From Bradyrhizobium sp. BR 10289 (lineage in GTDB: Bacteria > Pseudomonadota > Alphaproteobacteria > Rhizobiales > Xanthobacteraceae): a stretch of DNA of 64,000 nt. The notes beneath the pieces are model-generated. The model worked only from the letters and a program-made list of their open reading frames with translations, made no database searches and was not told the origin of the DNA. The position numbers and the translations under genes are program-made. Below, in pieces: positions 36,684 to 44,730 of the stretch. Each line of letters begins with the position of its first letter. The first letter of the stretch is position 1. The DNA lies in assembly GCF_019455385.1 (NCBI RefSeq), contig NZ_JACOFR010000004.1, forward strand, positions 310,001 to 374,000. The letters run 5' to 3'.

Positions 36684-37649
36684 TCACCGCTCTCCAAGCT
36701 GCTCGCGAAAATACTTCACCACCGCCGCGTTGAACTCGCGGTGAAAGGCAATCCTGTCGAACCCCGGCACATCTGTGCAGATGCGTGGGATCGCCGCCGC
36801 AAGCTCGGCCGAGCACGGCGCGAGGAAAGCGAAATGCCCGGCCTGCACGACGTGAATCTCAGGCTTGCCTGGCAGCCCCTGCGCGACGCGCTCGGTGCCT
36901 GAACCGTCACCCACACCCGGGCCGCCGAACTGCGAGCGCCAGAATTGGAACGGCACTTTGACCACGGCGAGATTCTCCCGCGTCAGGGTGCCCGGGGCGG
37001 GATCGACGATGACGGCGGTGCGGATGCGCGGATCGTGGATCGGCTCAGGCGGAGCTTCGCCATTGTGCAACTCGGCGCAGGCGCCGGTCGTCTCCTTACA
37101 GAAGCTGGCGATCCTCGCGAAGTCAGGCCTGGTGCCCATCAAGACGAAGCCGGTCGCACCTCCCAGCGAGAAGCCGAAGAAGCCGACCCTGGCGGGATCG
37201 ACCACCGCCCTATCCTTCCAGTCCTTCAGCATGAAGTCGAGCAGACGCACGATGTCCGCCGGACGCGATCCCCACAGCGAAAGTGTATCGCGCCGCGACG
37301 AGTCGTTGCCGTTGTCCCCGGGATGATTGATGGCGGCGACGATGAAGCCGGCATCGGCCAGCGCCTCCTCGGTGTCGTGGTTCGCGCCGAACCACCCGCC
37401 TCTTCCGTGCGAGAAGATCACCAGCGGCAGCCTTGCCCCCGTGACGGGACAATCCTTCGCGCCCTTGAGGTCGAAATCGGCGCCGACTGAAAGGCTGCCA
37501 AGCGCCACATGCGTCGGCTCCGTCGCGCACGGATACCAGATCGCGCCTGACAGCGCCGGACCGGAGTCGAGAAGCTGGATGCCCGCAGCCTCTGCAGGCG
37601 AAACGAGACCGCTGAGAATGACGGCGAAAGCCCACAACGTGCTGCGCAA
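36684..37649 (-). CDS. Exported alpha/beta hydrolase, dienelactone-hydrolase/PAF-acetylhydrolase-like
   Basis: About 321 residues. A signal peptide (LRSTLWAFAVILSGLVSPAEA) leads into an alpha/beta-hydrolase fold with VIFSHGRGGWFGANHD and the nucleophile elbow GFFGFSLGGATGFVL. Asp (AVIVDPAPG) and His (QAGHFAFLAP) complete a likely triad. It resembles predicted dienelactone hydrolases and platelet-activating-factor acetylhydrolase-like proteins. The start is probably TTG 37649, behind GGGGGAA; no ATG is well placed. The upstream open frame is not coding. The substrate is unknown. Confidence 0.78.
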   Translation of the reverse strand: MRSTLWAFAVILSGLVSPAEAAGIQLLDSGPALSGAIWYPCATEPTHVALGSLSVGADFDLKGAKDCPVTGARLPLVIFSHGRGGWFGANHDTEEALADAGFIVAAINHPGDNGNDSSRRDTLSLWGSRPADIVRLLDFMLKDWKDRAVVDPARVGFFGFSLGGATGFVLMGTRPDFARIASFCKETTGACAELHNGEAPPEPIHDPRIRTAVIVDPAPGTLTRENLAVVKVPFQFWRSQFGGPGVGDGSGTERVAQGLPGKPEIHVVQAGHFAFLAPCSAELAAAIPRICTDVPGFDRIAFHREFNAAVVKYFREQLGER

Positions 37650-37779
37650 CGGAAGTTCCCCCGATTTCGCGCGGGAGTTGAGCGGGCAACGGTAGCGGAA
37701 TTGTGGCTGCCGTCGCGCATGGACACCTTGCCGCCTGCGCCGGCGTTGAGGCAAAGTGCCCGAAAAAAGGGAGGTCGGG

Positions 37780-38469
37780 ATGCCATTGCTTGGCAAGGCC
37801 GCGGTCGCGATGTGGTGGAGCGTCCGCGCCGAGCAGCGCGCGGAGTTCGGCGACTGGCACTCGCACGAGCATTTTCCGGAGCGGATGAGCATTGCCGGCT
37901 TCCGCCGCGGGTCGCGCTGGGCCAGCACCGAGAACGCGGAAGGGTTCTTCGTGCTCTACGAGCTCGCGCAATATGACGTTCTCACGTCGAAGGGATATCT
38001 CGATCGGCTCAATGCCCCGACGCCGTGGTCGACGAAGATGATGCCGCACCATCTCGGCATGGTCCGCAGCCAGTGCCGGATCGTCGCGAGCTTTGGCGGT
38101 GGCGTTGCGACCTCGCTCGCCACCATCAGGCTGTCGCCGCAGGCCGGCCGCGATACGGAATTGCAGGCACACCTCGCAGCCACTCTTGAAGCACTGGCGC
38201 AGAAACCGGGCCTGACGGGCGCACATCTCCTTCTGACCGATACGCCGCGGACCAGCGCTCCGACGACCGAACAGCAAATCCGCGGCAAGGACGGCGCCGC
38301 GGACTGGATCGTGCTGCTGTCAGGTTACGATGCGGACGTTATGGAGGCTGTGATCGCCAGCCCGCTCTCATCGGGGGCGCTTGGCGCGCTGGGTGCGCGG
38401 GACCATCCGACGATCGGCCGCTACAGGCTGGCGTTCACGATGACGCCGCAGGATGTCGCGGCGGTTTAG
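37780..38469 (+). CDS. Hypothetical protein of two dimeric alpha/beta-barrel-like repeats
   Basis: 229 residues from ATG 37780, behind GGGAGG. The first half has WWSVRAEQRAEFGDWHSHEHFPERMSI, and the second half RLSPQAGRDTELQAHLAATL, two segments reminiscent of ferredoxin-like (ABM/EthD-type) folds. The His-rich HSHEHF is notable. No signal peptide or membrane helix. I do not recognise a named family. Confidence 0.65.
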   Translation: MPLLGKAAVAMWWSVRAEQRAEFGDWHSHEHFPERMSIAGFRRGSRWASTENAEGFFVLYELAQYDVLTSKGYLDRLNAPTPWSTKMMPHHLGMVRSQCRIVASFGGGVATSLATIRLSPQAGRDTELQAHLAATLEALAQKPGLTGAHLLLTDTPRTSAPTTEQQIRGKDGAADWIVLLSGYDADVMEAVIASPLSSGALGALGARDHPTIGRYRLAFTMTPQDVAAV

Positions 38470-38593
38470 AACCCTGCCGGTTCCGCAAAAAATCCGGCGA
38501 GCCCTGTCGGATCGACGTCGCCGCGCTCGTCCTTGGACCATGAATGGGCAACAGCCGTTCGAGTCCAGCCCATCACAAAGAGGAAGAAACACC

Positions 38594-39037
38594 ATGCCCG
38601 GCACTGTCCGCCTGCACCGCGTTCTCGCCACCAGTCCGTTGAAAGTCTACCGCGCCTTCGTCGAGGCCGACGCGCTTGCAAAGTGGCTGCCGCCGAACGG
38701 TTTTACCTGCACCGTGCACCACCTCGAACCGAAGGTCGGCGGCACGTTCAAAATGTCGTTCCGGAATTTCACGACAGGCAACGGCCACTCGTTCGGCGGC
38801 GAATATCTCGAGCTCGTTCCGGGTGAGCGGCTGCGTTACACCGACAAGTTCGACGATCCCAATCTGCCGGGCACGATCGAGGTGAGCGTGACGCTGAAGA
38901 AGGTTTTGGTCGGCACCGAGGTCGACATCACGCAGTCGGGTCTCCCCGAAGCCATTCCCGTCGAGGCCTGCTATCTCGGCTGGCAGGAATCGCTGCGGAA
39001 TCTGGCGAGGCTGGTGGAGCCGGAGATCAATCAGTAG
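38594..39037 (+). CDS. SRPBCC/AHSA1 domain protein
   Basis: 147 residues. The order VRLHRVLATSPLKVYRAFV, ADALAKWLPPNGFTC, VGGTFKMSFRNFTTG and CYLGWQESLRNLARLVEP is typical of activator-of-Hsp90-homologue-1-like (START superfamily) proteins, which bind small hydrophobic ligands or act in stress responses. GAGGAAG precedes ATG 38594. Its partners are unknown. Confidence 0.85.
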   Translation: MPGTVRLHRVLATSPLKVYRAFVEADALAKWLPPNGFTCTVHHLEPKVGGTFKMSFRNFTTGNGHSFGGEYLELVPGERLRYTDKFDDPNLPGTIEVSVTLKKVLVGTEVDITQSGLPEAIPVEACYLGWQESLRNLARLVEPEINQ

Positions 39038-39049
39038 CAGCGACAGTAT

Positions 39050-39144
39050 CGTAGGGTGGGCAAAGCGTAGCGTGCCCACGTCTTCTTCTTCGTAACAACT
39101 GAGAGATGGTGGGCACGGCGCTTTGCGCCTTTGCCCACCCTACG
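39050..39144. repeat. Palindromic intergenic repeat, copy A
   Basis: CGTAGGGTGGGCAAAGCG...CGTGCCCAC runs into GTGGGCACGGCGC...CTTTGCCCACCCTACG, a 95-bp element with long inverted ends. A near-identical copy is at 51621-51711. It lies between the convergent SRPBCC and Hsp70-like genes. Confidence 0.85.
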
Positions 39145-39175
39145 GCACTGTTCGATTGGATGCGCAGAACGATCG

Positions 39176-40504
39176 CTACTTGCCCTTCGCCCCGATCCCG
39201 CCGCCTGCGGTCCACTTGTCCGGGTCGGGACTGTGCCCGATCAGCGCCAAACCGTAGGCGATCGACTCGAACTGGTCGCCCGACATCAGCCGCTCGTTGC
39301 CGAAACGATCGGCGAACAGCTTTCGCACGGCGGGCACGAAGGAGGTGCCGCCGGTCAGAAACACCTTCTCGACCTCGCGTGCGGTGATGCCGGATTCGTT
39401 CAGCACCTTGTCCACGGTGGCGCCGAGCCGGGCGATGTCGTCGGCAATCCAGGATTCGAAATTCTTCCGCGTGATGGCCGCGCCGATGTCGACGCCGCCG
39501 CCCCTGAAGCGGAAGTCGACCTCGTCATGGCCCGACAGCGCGACCTTGGCGTCGGACACCGCGCGGTACAGCGAAAAGCCGAGGTCGAGATCGACGATGG
39601 TGATGAAATCCTCGAGCAGTTTTGGCTTCAGCGCGGTCTTCGCGAGCTCGCGGAGCTCGCGCAGGTCGCCGTTGCTCTTCATCATCGCGAGCTGATGCCA
39701 GCGCGCCAGGTTGGTGTAATGGCCACTGGGGACCGGCAGAACCTTGTCGAAGGAGCGGAAGCTCGAGCCCTTGCCGAGCCTGGGCGAGACGACATGGTCG
39801 ACGATGCGGTAATCGAACGTGTCGCCGGCAATGCCGATGCCGGCATGGCCGAGCGGCTCGGCGCGCAGCGTGCCGCCGGCGCGTGAAAAGCGCATCACGG
39901 AGAAGTCGCTGGTGCCGCCGCCGAAATCCGCGACCAAGACGGTGGCATCGCGCTCCAGCCTTCGGGCGAAGGAGAACGCCGCGCCGACGGGCTCGTAGAC
40001 ATAGCGCGCATGGCCGGCGCCCAGGCGCTCGAACGCGGCGCGGTAGCGCTGCATCGCCAGCTCTTCGTCGGGATTGCCGCCGGCAAAGCGCACGGGACGG
40101 CCGACCGTGATGTTGGAGGTCTCGAAGCCGAATTTCTCGCCGCCATGACGCGCCAGCGTACGCAGGAAGGCCGCCAAAATGTCCTCGAACTTGAAGCGCT
40201 GCCGGAACACCTGCGTGGTGTTGAAGCTGCTGCTGGCCGCGAAGGTCTTGAACGACTGGAGGAAGCGGTAGACGTGGCGTCCCTCGAGGAAGGTCTCGAT
40301 CGCCCACGGGCCTCCCTCGGCTTGGGCGCCGGCGCCCGGCCGATCCTCCCAGAAGCACAGGGCCGAGACATAGACGCTGTGGCGCTGGCCGCCATGGTCG
40401 AAGCGAATGGCCTCGACCCGGCGGTCGTCCGCCGCGATGGCGACGACCGTGTTGCTGGTCCCAAAATCGATGCCGATCGAGACGGCGGGCGAGGCGCTCG
40501 ACAT
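39176..40504 (-). CDS. Hsp70-family protein, short YegD-like ATPase
   Basis: 442 residues, only the actin-like ATPase part of Hsp70. Phosphate-1 is IGIDFGTSNTVVAI, phosphate-2 is VADFGGGTSDFSVMRF, and the C-terminal adenosine motif is VFLTGGTSFVPAVRKLF. The peptide-binding domain of DnaK is missing, as in E. coli YegD. It may act as a specialised chaperone-like ATPase; the client is unknown. Translation starts at ATG 40504. Confidence 0.9.
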   Translation of the reverse strand: MSSASPAVSIGIDFGTSNTVVAIAADDRRVEAIRFDHGGQRHSVYVSALCFWEDRPGAGAQAEGGPWAIETFLEGRHVYRFLQSFKTFAASSSFNTTQVFRQRFKFEDILAAFLRTLARHGGEKFGFETSNITVGRPVRFAGGNPDEELAMQRYRAAFERLGAGHARYVYEPVGAAFSFARRLERDATVLVADFGGGTSDFSVMRFSRAGGTLRAEPLGHAGIGIAGDTFDYRIVDHVVSPRLGKGSSFRSFDKVLPVPSGHYTNLARWHQLAMMKSNGDLRELRELAKTALKPKLLEDFITIVDLDLGFSLYRAVSDAKVALSGHDEVDFRFRGGGVDIGAAITRKNFESWIADDIARLGATVDKVLNESGITAREVEKVFLTGGTSFVPAVRKLFADRFGNERLMSGDQFESIAYGLALIGHSPDPDKWTAGGGIGAKGK

Positions 40505-40677
40505 GAACCACTCTGACAGTTGATTGGAAAAGGGGGCGAACCACTAACGGCTTTGGGCCGCCCTGCCAAGGCCGATTGTGCTCTGCGATAGCCAAACCGC
40601 GCGGATTCGACGGCTTCGGGGGCAGTTTATGCCCGGAATGGCCGCTTTAACGGATCATTATGTTGCAATGCGAAGAA

Positions 40678-40695
40678 TTGCATGCTGCTATGCAA
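40678..40695. promoter_or_regulatory. TTGCAT-N6-ATGCAA inverted repeat upstream of the small oxalate-block ORF
   Basis: TTGCAT (40678-40683), six nt, ATGCAA (40690-40695). It lies in a cluster of GCAAT/GCATG words directly before operator site 3. It may be a second regulator site or promoter structure. Confidence 0.35.
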
Positions 40696-40711
40696 TGGCA
40701 TGCATGGACAT

Positions 40712-40728
40712 TGGCATGTGGTATACAT
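40712..40728. promoter_or_regulatory. Oxalate-regulon operator, site 3
   Basis: TGGCAT-GTGGT-ATACAT: a perfect left half and spacer identical to site 2, with a partial right half (four of six). It is 57 bp before the ATG of the 45-residue protein. Confidence 0.55.
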
Positions 40729-40784
40729 AAAACAACCTTCGAAATGAGACAGCAACACTGACCGTCTCAAGAAAGGGAATTCCG

Positions 40785-40922
40785 ATGTCCAAGACCGCTG
40801 CCGTCGCCCTCGCCCCCTCCGCCTCGCTGTTCGCCCGCTTCATGGCTGCGGTCGACCGCTTCCTGATGGCGAGCGCCGAGATCTCCAACCACAACGGCGA
40901 CCTGCCGCGCTTCGGCCTGTAA
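40785..40922 (+). CDS. Small protein of 45 residues in the oxalate regulon
   Basis: ATG 40785, eight nt after AGAAAGGGA, opens MSKTAAVALAPSASLFARFM and continues AAVDRFLMASAEISNHNGD, ending LPRFGL at 40922. The centre can form an amphipathic helix. The frame has its own operator (site 3), ribosome-binding site and terminator (40983-41010), so it is a complete transcription unit. It is below the length most gene finders accept. Context places it in oxalate uptake or metabolism; the actual role is unknown. Regulation of the OxlT transporters next door is one possibility. Confidence 0.7.
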   Translation: MSKTAAVALAPSASLFARFMAAVDRFLMASAEISNHNGDLPRFGL

Positions 40923-40982
40923 ACAGATCCCGGCCGGATCGGCGCGCCGGTTTCAAAATCGCCGACATGCTACTTTTGATGA

Positions 40983-41010
40983 ATGGCCCCGCAGGACGGG
41001 GCCATTTCTA
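40983..41010 (+). terminator. Rho-independent terminator of the small ORF
   Basis: ATGGCCCCG (40983-40991), loop CAGGA, CGGGGCCAT (40997-41005), then TTCTATTT. The stem is perfect. It ends the transcript of the 45-residue protein before the first transporter gene. Confidence 0.85.
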
Positions 41011-41085
41011 TTTGTGCTGTCCGATTCACAAGCCCGGCGAAGTCTGCGGCATTTGCGCACGGTGACCGGACCAGCGCTTGAACCT

Positions 41086-41102
41086 TGGCATAATGAATAC
41101 AA
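41086..41102. promoter_or_regulatory. Oxalate-regulon operator, site 4
   Basis: TGGCAT-AATGA-ATACAA matches the shared pattern with one right-half change. It lies 52 bp before the first OxlT-like transporter ATG. Confidence 0.55.
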
Positions 41103-41153
41103 GAATGCCGCTCCAGCGCTCGCAGAAAAATTAGAGGCGCCACGGGAGGCTTT

Positions 41154-42440
41154 ATGACGGACATGGTGCAGGCAACGGCCCCTACAGCCGCACGCGTCAG
41201 CGACACGTATCGCTGGGCGCAATTGGCGATCGGTGTAGCGGCCATGGTGATGATCGCCAACTACCAATACGGCTGGACGTTCTTCGTCCCTGACATCCAG
41301 AAAAAGTTCGGCTGGGATCGTGCCTCGATCCAATGGGCCTTTACTCTCTTTGTCCTGTTCGAGACCTGGCTGGTGCCGGTCGAAGGCTGGTTCGTCGACA
41401 AATACGGTCCGCGCATCGTCGTGCTGGTCGGCGGCGTGCTCTGCGCCATCGGCTGGGTGATCAACGCGCAGGCGACCACGCTCAACGGCTACTATCTCGG
41501 CATGATCATCGCGGGCATCGGCGCCGGCGGCGTCTATGGCACCTGCGTCGGCAACGCGCTGAAATGGTTTCCCGACAAGCGCGGTCTGGCCGCCGGCATC
41601 ACGGCGGCGGGCTTCGGTGCGGGCTCGGCTCTCACCGTCGCGCCGATCCAGGCCATGATCAAGGACAGCGGTTTCCAGACCACCTTCCTCTATTTCGGCC
41701 TCGGACAGGGCATCATCATCTGCCTCCTCGCTTTCTTCCTGCTCGCGCCGAAGCCGGGCCAGGTGCCGAACGTGGTGGCGAACGCCAACCTGCTGCAGAC
41801 CCGCCGCAACTATCAGCCGACCGAAGTGCTGCGCCAGCCCATCTTCTGGCTGATGTACTTCATGTTCGTGATCGTCGGCGCCGGCGGGTTGATGGTGACG
41901 GCGAACCTGAAGCCGATCGCGGCCGACTGGAAGGTCGACAACGTGCCGGTGACGCTGATGGCGATGACGATGACCGCGGTGACGTTCGCGGCGACCATCG
42001 ACCGCGTGCTCAACGGCCTGACGCGTCCGTTCTTCGGCTGGATCTCCGACATGATCGGCCGCGAGAACACCATGTTCATCGCCTTCGGCATGGAAGGCGT
42101 CGGCATCTGGCTGCTCTACCTCTGGGGCCACGATCCGCTCTGGTTCGTGCTGCTGTCGGGCTTCGTGTTCTTCGCCTGGGGCGAGATCTACTCGCTGTTC
42201 CCCTCGACCTGCACCGACACGTTCGGCGCCAAGTTCGCGACCACCAATGCGGGCCTGCTCTACACCGCAAAGGGCACCGCTGCGCTGCTGGTGCCGATCG
42301 CCAACTACATGCAGCAATCGTCCGGCACCTGGGACAGCGTGTTCATCATCGCGGCCGGCGCCAACATCCTGGCCTCGGCGCTGGCGATCGCGGTACTGAA
42401 ACCCTGGCGCAAGGTGGTGGTCGCGAAATCCACAGTCTGA
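41154..42440 (+). CDS. OxlT-like major facilitator, oxalate/formate antiporter family (copy 1)
   Basis: 428 residues, about 12 membrane helices. MIANYQYGWTFFVPDIQKKFGW, ETWLVPVEGWFVDKYGPR, VYGTCVGNALKWFPDKRGLAAG and GEIYSLFPSTCTDTFGAKFATTN are strongly OxlT-like. It would exchange oxalate for formate across the inner membrane. GGAGG precedes ATG 41154. Location beside a second copy, operator site 4 upstream, and oxc/frc in the same window support this assignment. Confidence 0.9.
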   Translation: MTDMVQATAPTAARVSDTYRWAQLAIGVAAMVMIANYQYGWTFFVPDIQKKFGWDRASIQWAFTLFVLFETWLVPVEGWFVDKYGPRIVVLVGGVLCAIGWVINAQATTLNGYYLGMIIAGIGAGGVYGTCVGNALKWFPDKRGLAAGITAAGFGAGSALTVAPIQAMIKDSGFQTTFLYFGLGQGIIICLLAFFLLAPKPGQVPNVVANANLLQTRRNYQPTEVLRQPIFWLMYFMFVIVGAGGLMVTANLKPIAADWKVDNVPVTLMAMTMTAVTFAATIDRVLNGLTRPFFGWISDMIGRENTMFIAFGMEGVGIWLLYLWGHDPLWFVLLSGFVFFAWGEIYSLFPSTCTDTFGAKFATTNAGLLYTAKGTAALLVPIANYMQQSSGTWDSVFIIAAGANILASALAIAVLKPWRKVVVAKSTV

Positions 42441-42470
42441 CGCGCTTCACCACAGATCGCTCGAGCAGGA

Positions 42471-42497
42471 CGCCCGGCCTCACGGCCGGGCGTTTTT
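42471..42497 (+). terminator. Rho-independent terminator after transporter copy 1
   Basis: CGCCCGGCC, loop TCAC, GGCCGGGCG, then TTTTT. Perfect stem 30 bp after the stop. Confidence 0.93.
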
Positions 42498-42584
42498 CGT
42501 CTTGCGCGAATTTGTCCTGCTTCACGAAATCCGAAGGGAGCCGTGCATTTTGTTGATCGGGAGCCCAAGATAGGACTTGCTTTC

Positions 42585-42601
42585 TGGAATATGGTATACC
42601 A
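42585..42601. promoter_or_regulatory. Oxalate-regulon operator, site 5
   Basis: TGGAAT-ATGGT-ATACCA: same spacing as sites 1-2, one changed base in each half. It lies 99 bp before the second transporter start. Confidence 0.6.
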
Positions 42602-42699
42602 AGCTGCCGCCCACGCTTGCGACGATAAGCCACAATATTTGCGACATCGGGTCATCTTGCAGCCGATGTCGACCAGACAAGCGTCTTGGGAGGTTGTTG

Positions 42700-44022
42700 A
42701 TGATGTCCAACACGGATGGCGCCGTGACCGCTGCGCCGCTTCGCACAGGTTTCCGTTGGCTCCAGCTCGTGATGGGCATCGTCTGCATGGCGATGATCGC
42801 CAACCTGCAATACGGCTGGACGCTGTTCGTCGATCCGATCGATCACGCGCACCATTGGGGCCGCGCCGCGATCCAGCTCGCTTTCACCATCTTCGTCGTC
42901 ACCGAGACCTGGCTGGTGCCGGTCGAGGCCTGGTTCGTCGACAAATACGGCCCGCGCATCGTCATCATGTTCGGCGGCGTGATGATCGCACTGTCCTGGG
43001 TGCTCAACTCCTACGCGGACTCGCTTCCCCTGCTCTACACCGCCGCCGTCATCGGCGGCATGGGCGCGGGTGCGGTGTACGGCACTTGCGTCGGCAACGC
43101 GCTCAAATGGTTTCCCGATCGCCGCGGGCTTGCGGCCGGCGCGACCGCCGCGGGCTTCGGCGCGGGCGCAGCCCTCACCATCGTGCCGATCGCGACCATG
43201 ATCGCGACGAGCGGCTACCAGCACGCCTTCCTCACCTTCGGCATCGGCCAGGGTGTGATCGTGTTTGTACTCGCCTTCTTCATCCAGCCGCCGCGGCTCT
43301 CGATCCCGCCGAAGAAGAAGCAGCTCAATCTGCCGCAAACCAAGATCGACTTCACCCCGCCGCAGGTGCTGCGCACCCCTATTTTCTGGGTGATGTATCT
43401 CGTGTTCGTGATGGTTGCTTCCGGCGGGCTGATGACCGCGGCGCAGATCGCCCCGATCGCGCACGACTTCAAGATCGCCGACACGCCGGTGACGCTCGCC
43501 GGCTTCCAGATGGCGGCGCTGACCTTCGCAATCTCGCTCGACCGCATCTTCGACGGCTTTGGACGGCCCTTCTTCGGCTGGGTCTCCGACACGATCGGCC
43601 GCGAGCACACCATGTTCATCGCCTTCGGCACCGCCGCGGTGATGCTGCTGACGCTGTCGGCCTATGGGCATGTCCCGCTGGTGTTCGTGCTGGCGACCGC
43701 GGTGTATTTCGGCGTGTTCGGCGAGATCTATTCGCTGTTCCCCGCGACCTGCGGCGACACCTTCGGCTCGAAATTCGCGACCACCAACAACGGCATGCTC
43801 TACACCGCCAAGGGCACCGCGTCCCTGCTCGTCCCGCTCGCCAGCGTGATCTCGACCGCCTATGGCTGGAAGGCCGTGTTCGTGGTGGCGGTGGCGCTGA
43901 ACGCGACCGCGGCGCTGATGGCGCTGTTCGTGATCAAGCCGCTGCGGCGTTCCTTCATCCTGGGCAAGGAAGCCGAGAGCGCGAGCACCGCAACGGCCAA
44001 CGCAAAGACCGAGACGGCGTAG
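42700..44022 (+). CDS. OxlT-like major facilitator, oxalate/formate antiporter family (copy 2)
   Basis: 440 residues, about 12 membrane helices. It parallels copy 1 throughout (MIANLQYGWTLFVDPIDHAH, ETWLVPVEAWFVDKYGPR, VYGTCVGNALKWFPDRRGLAAG, GEIYSLFPATCGDTFGSKFATTN), and carries a longer hydrophilic loop with KKKQ in the middle. The two genes are a tandem duplication that has diverged. ATG 42700 follows GGGAGG. The 99-bp gap before it holds operator site 5. It ends at a strong terminator, so it is transcribed alone. Confidence 0.9.
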   Translation: MMSNTDGAVTAAPLRTGFRWLQLVMGIVCMAMIANLQYGWTLFVDPIDHAHHWGRAAIQLAFTIFVVTETWLVPVEAWFVDKYGPRIVIMFGGVMIALSWVLNSYADSLPLLYTAAVIGGMGAGAVYGTCVGNALKWFPDRRGLAAGATAAGFGAGAALTIVPIATMIATSGYQHAFLTFGIGQGVIVFVLAFFIQPPRLSIPPKKKQLNLPQTKIDFTPPQVLRTPIFWVMYLVFVMVASGGLMTAAQIAPIAHDFKIADTPVTLAGFQMAALTFAISLDRIFDGFGRPFFGWVSDTIGREHTMFIAFGTAAVMLLTLSAYGHVPLVFVLATAVYFGVFGEIYSLFPATCGDTFGSKFATTNNGMLYTAKGTASLLVPLASVISTAYGWKAVFVVAVALNATAALMALFVIKPLRRSFILGKEAESASTATANAKTETA

Positions 44023-44050
44023 CACGCCGCACTCATTGCACGGCTTTACG

Positions 44051-44079
44051 AAGGGGCGCAGCGATGCGCCCCTTTTTTT
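44051..44079 (+). terminator. Rho-independent terminator after transporter copy 2
   Basis: AAGGGGCGCA, loop GCGA, TGCGCCCCTT, followed by a run of T. Perfect 10-bp stem. Confidence 0.93.
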
Positions 44080-44150
44080 GGCCGCGACGACAAACGTCAG
44101 CATTGCTGCCGCAAGAATTTTCGGATCAGCCAAATCCAGTGCTTGACGAT

Positions 44151-44167
44151 TGGCATTATGTATACCA
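44151..44167. promoter_or_regulatory. Oxalate-regulon operator, site 6
   Basis: TGGCAT-TATGT-ATACCA, one base from a perfect inverted repeat. It follows TTGACG (44144-44149) by one base and lies 34 bp before the CBS-protein start. Confidence 0.6.
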
Positions 44168-44201
44168 CACTTCACCCGTCATTCACGCGAGGGAGGTTGC
44201 A

Positions 44202-44630
44202 ATGCTGGTCGGAGACATTCTGCGCAAGAAGACACCGCGCGTTGTCACGGTGCGAATGAACGAAACGGTGGGTATCGCCGCCAAGCTGATGCGCGCCAAC
44301 AATATCAGCGCGCTGGTGGTCAAGGACGTGGTCCGCTCCGAAGGCAACACCGCGGTCGGCATGTTTACCGAGCGTGACGTGGTGCGCGCGGTCGCCGAGC
44401 ACGGCGCGGGCGCCATCAACGTGAAGGTCTCGCAGCTCGTCTCGGTGCAGCAGCTCGTCTCCTGCACCTCCTCCGACACGATCGAGCAGGTGCGGCACCT
44501 GATGAATGTGAACCACGTCCGGCACCTGCCGGTGATCGACAATTACAGCCTCGTCTCGGTGATCAGCATGCGCGACATCGCTGCCGCCGTCGACGAAGCG
44601 CTCAACGGCGCGCCGCAAGCGGCGGCGTAA
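44202..44630 (+). CDS. CBS-domain pair protein in the oxalate regulon
   Basis: 142 residues with two CBS domains: about 1-70 (VGDILRKKTPRVVTVRMNET...GMFTERDVVRAVAEH) and 75-135 (VSQLVSVQQLVSCTSSDTIE...HLPVIDNYSLVSVISMRDI). Such modules bind adenosyl ligands such as AMP, ATP or SAM and act as regulators. GGGAGG precedes ATG 44202. Operator site 6 lies just upstream. The link to oxalate is inferred from the operator and position; sensing of energy or CoA state for the oxalate pathway is one hypothesis. Confidence 0.88.
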   Translation: MLVGDILRKKTPRVVTVRMNETVGIAAKLMRANNISALVVKDVVRSEGNTAVGMFTERDVVRAVAEHGAGAINVKVSQLVSVQQLVSCTSSDTIEQVRHLMNVNHVRHLPVIDNYSLVSVISMRDIAAAVDEALNGAPQAAA

Positions 44631-44683
44631 AGCGCCTCACGTCCCCTGCGACGACCGGCCCCGGCTCGAACCTGTTCGCGCCG

Positions 44684-44712
44684 GACCGGATCTTTCGTCC
44701 CAAAATCCGGTC
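44684..44712. promoter_or_regulatory. Inverted repeat upstream of the ketopantoate-reductase-like gene
   Basis: GACCGGAT (44684-44691) and ATCCGGTC (44705-44712) form a perfect 8-bp inverted repeat, 18 bp before the next start. No T-run follows. It could be an operator or a leader hairpin. Confidence 0.35.
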
Positions 44713-44730
44713 TCTGCTCGCGAGGATTTC

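Noticed and set aside
39106..39387. Short plus-strand frame starting in the palindromic repeat
   Set aside because: It begins within the repeat and crosses the Hsp70-like gene in antisense; composition is Arg-rich noise.
42543..44630. 695-residue plus-strand frame covering the second transporter and the CBS protein
   Set aside because: The first part is an alternative frame of the transporter gene; only the last 142 residues (from 44202) are real.
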